Of a DNA stretch of 5,907 nt, positions 5,504 to 5,907 are shown one piece after another. Source of the DNA: an uncultured Eubacteriales bacterium (GTDB lineage Bacteria > Bacillota > Clostridia > Oscillospirales > CAG-382); the NCBI GenBank assembly GCA_900554405.1, contig USHI01000088.1, positions 1-5,907 of the forward strand. The letters run 5' to 3'. The first letter of the stretch is position 1; every line of letters starts with the position of its first letter. The notes under the pieces were generated by a model. That model was given only the letters and a program-made list of their open reading frames with translations. It searched no databases and was not told the origin of the DNA. The position numbers and the translations under genes are program-made.

Positions 5504-5907
5504 ATGAAGAAAAGATTGTTTGCAATTCTGATCTGCCTTGTTCTGGCGGTCGGAATACTGCCCAATGCCGTTTTTGCGGCGGGCGAAGAACACGCATCTC
5601 ACTGCATCTGCGGCAGGGAGACAGCCGAGGCCGGCGGGGCATCCCACTACCACGGCACCAACACCTGGACAGGCATAAGCAGCCTTGACGAAATCACCGG
5701 TCCCGGCAGCTATTACCTGAAAAGCAACGTCATACTCGGCAGCGCATGGGAGCAGAATATTTCCGGCGAACTGTACATCTGTCTGAACGGGCACGATATT
5801 GTAGGCGCAAATGGCAGCTCGGTTATCATCAACAACGGCCGGCTGTGCATCACCGATTGCCACAGCGGCTCCGGGGGCGGGCCCCTCCCCCCCAAACTGA
5901 ATACTCC
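5504..5907 (+). CDS. Secreted or cell-surface protein, N-terminal part (cut by window edge)
   Basis: The open frame has 134 full codons with no stop before the edge. It begins with a clear Sec signal peptide: MKKR, a hydrophobic core (about 5-19, FAILICLVLAVGI), and a likely cleavage after AVFA or AVFAA (residues 25-26). The mature start is rich in His and Cys (H30, H33, C34, C36, H48, H50), with the block HCICG. Then comes a segment with the rhythm GPGSYYLKSNVILGSAW, ELYICLNGHDIV, INNGRLCITDC. From memory, this CLNGH/ITDC pattern is common in large surface proteins of gut Clostridia that appear to form right-handed beta-helix (pectate-lyase-like) repeats and often end in cell-wall anchoring modules. 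The start is firm: GGAGGG lies 7 nt upstream, behind a strong promoter. The last dozen residues, coded by a run of G and C, look unlike the rest. Substrate and role are unknown. Confidence 0.8.
   Translation, partial: MKKRLFAILICLVLAVGILPNAVFAAGEEHASHCICGRETAEAGGASHYHGTNTWTGISSLDEITGPGSYYLKSNVILGSAWEQNISGELYICLNGHDIVGANGSSVIINNGRLCITDCHSGSGGGPLPPKLNT

Noticed and set aside
1..5907. Mobile element, CRISPR array, tRNA or rRNA gene
   Set aside because: No transposase or integrase motifs, no regularly spaced direct repeats with spacers, and no cloverleaf or rRNA-like stretches were seen; the gaps are accounted for by promoters, a terminator and short repeats.

Overview
The window looks like chromosomal DNA from a G+C-rich member of the Bacillota, most likely class Clostridia (possibly an uncultured gut lineage). 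Three things point there. The minus strand carries a yggS(ylmE)-sepF pair, an order known from Gram-positive division clusters. Ribosome binding sites are strong AGGAGG-type. The right edge holds the start of a secreted protein of a kind I associate with surface proteins of gut Clostridia. The taxonomic call is inference; no rRNA or other marker is present.

Layout. Positions 1-4222 hold a tight minus-strand gene series, in transcription order: queA (tRNA queuosine synthesis), miaA (tRNA A37 prenylation), an HlyD-like membrane-anchored adaptor of unknown role, yggS (PLP-binding homeostasis protein), and the first 53 codons of sepF (division protein), which runs off the left edge. Gaps are 30, 12 and 28 nt, and the adaptor and yggS overlap by one base (TGATG), so a single operon is likely. 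Positions 4223-4375 form the divergent intergenic region, with a good sigma-A-type promoter for queA (TTGAAA, 17 nt, TAATAT) and a structured queA leader. dapA (4376-5278, plus strand) is a complete dihydrodipicolinate synthase with its catalytic residues intact. Positions 5279-5503 hold a rho-independent terminator for dapA, overlapping inverted repeats, an 11-bp direct repeat and a strong extended -10 promoter. That promoter drives an exported protein starting at 5504 that is cut by the right edge.

How the genes fit together. queA and miaA both modify the anticodon stem-loop (positions 34 and 37), so the operon front is about decoding. The operon back (adaptor, yggS, sepF) is the start of the division and envelope neighbourhood. 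dapA feeds lysine and peptidoglycan precursor synthesis and is transcribed away from the operon. The last gene appears to be an independent cell-surface or secreted locus. I found no mobile element, CRISPR array, tRNA or rRNA gene, and no clearly novel multi-gene system. The less ordinary points are the orphan HlyD-like adaptor, the structured queA leader, the repeat-rich promoter region before the secreted gene, and that gene's odd 3' end at the window edge.
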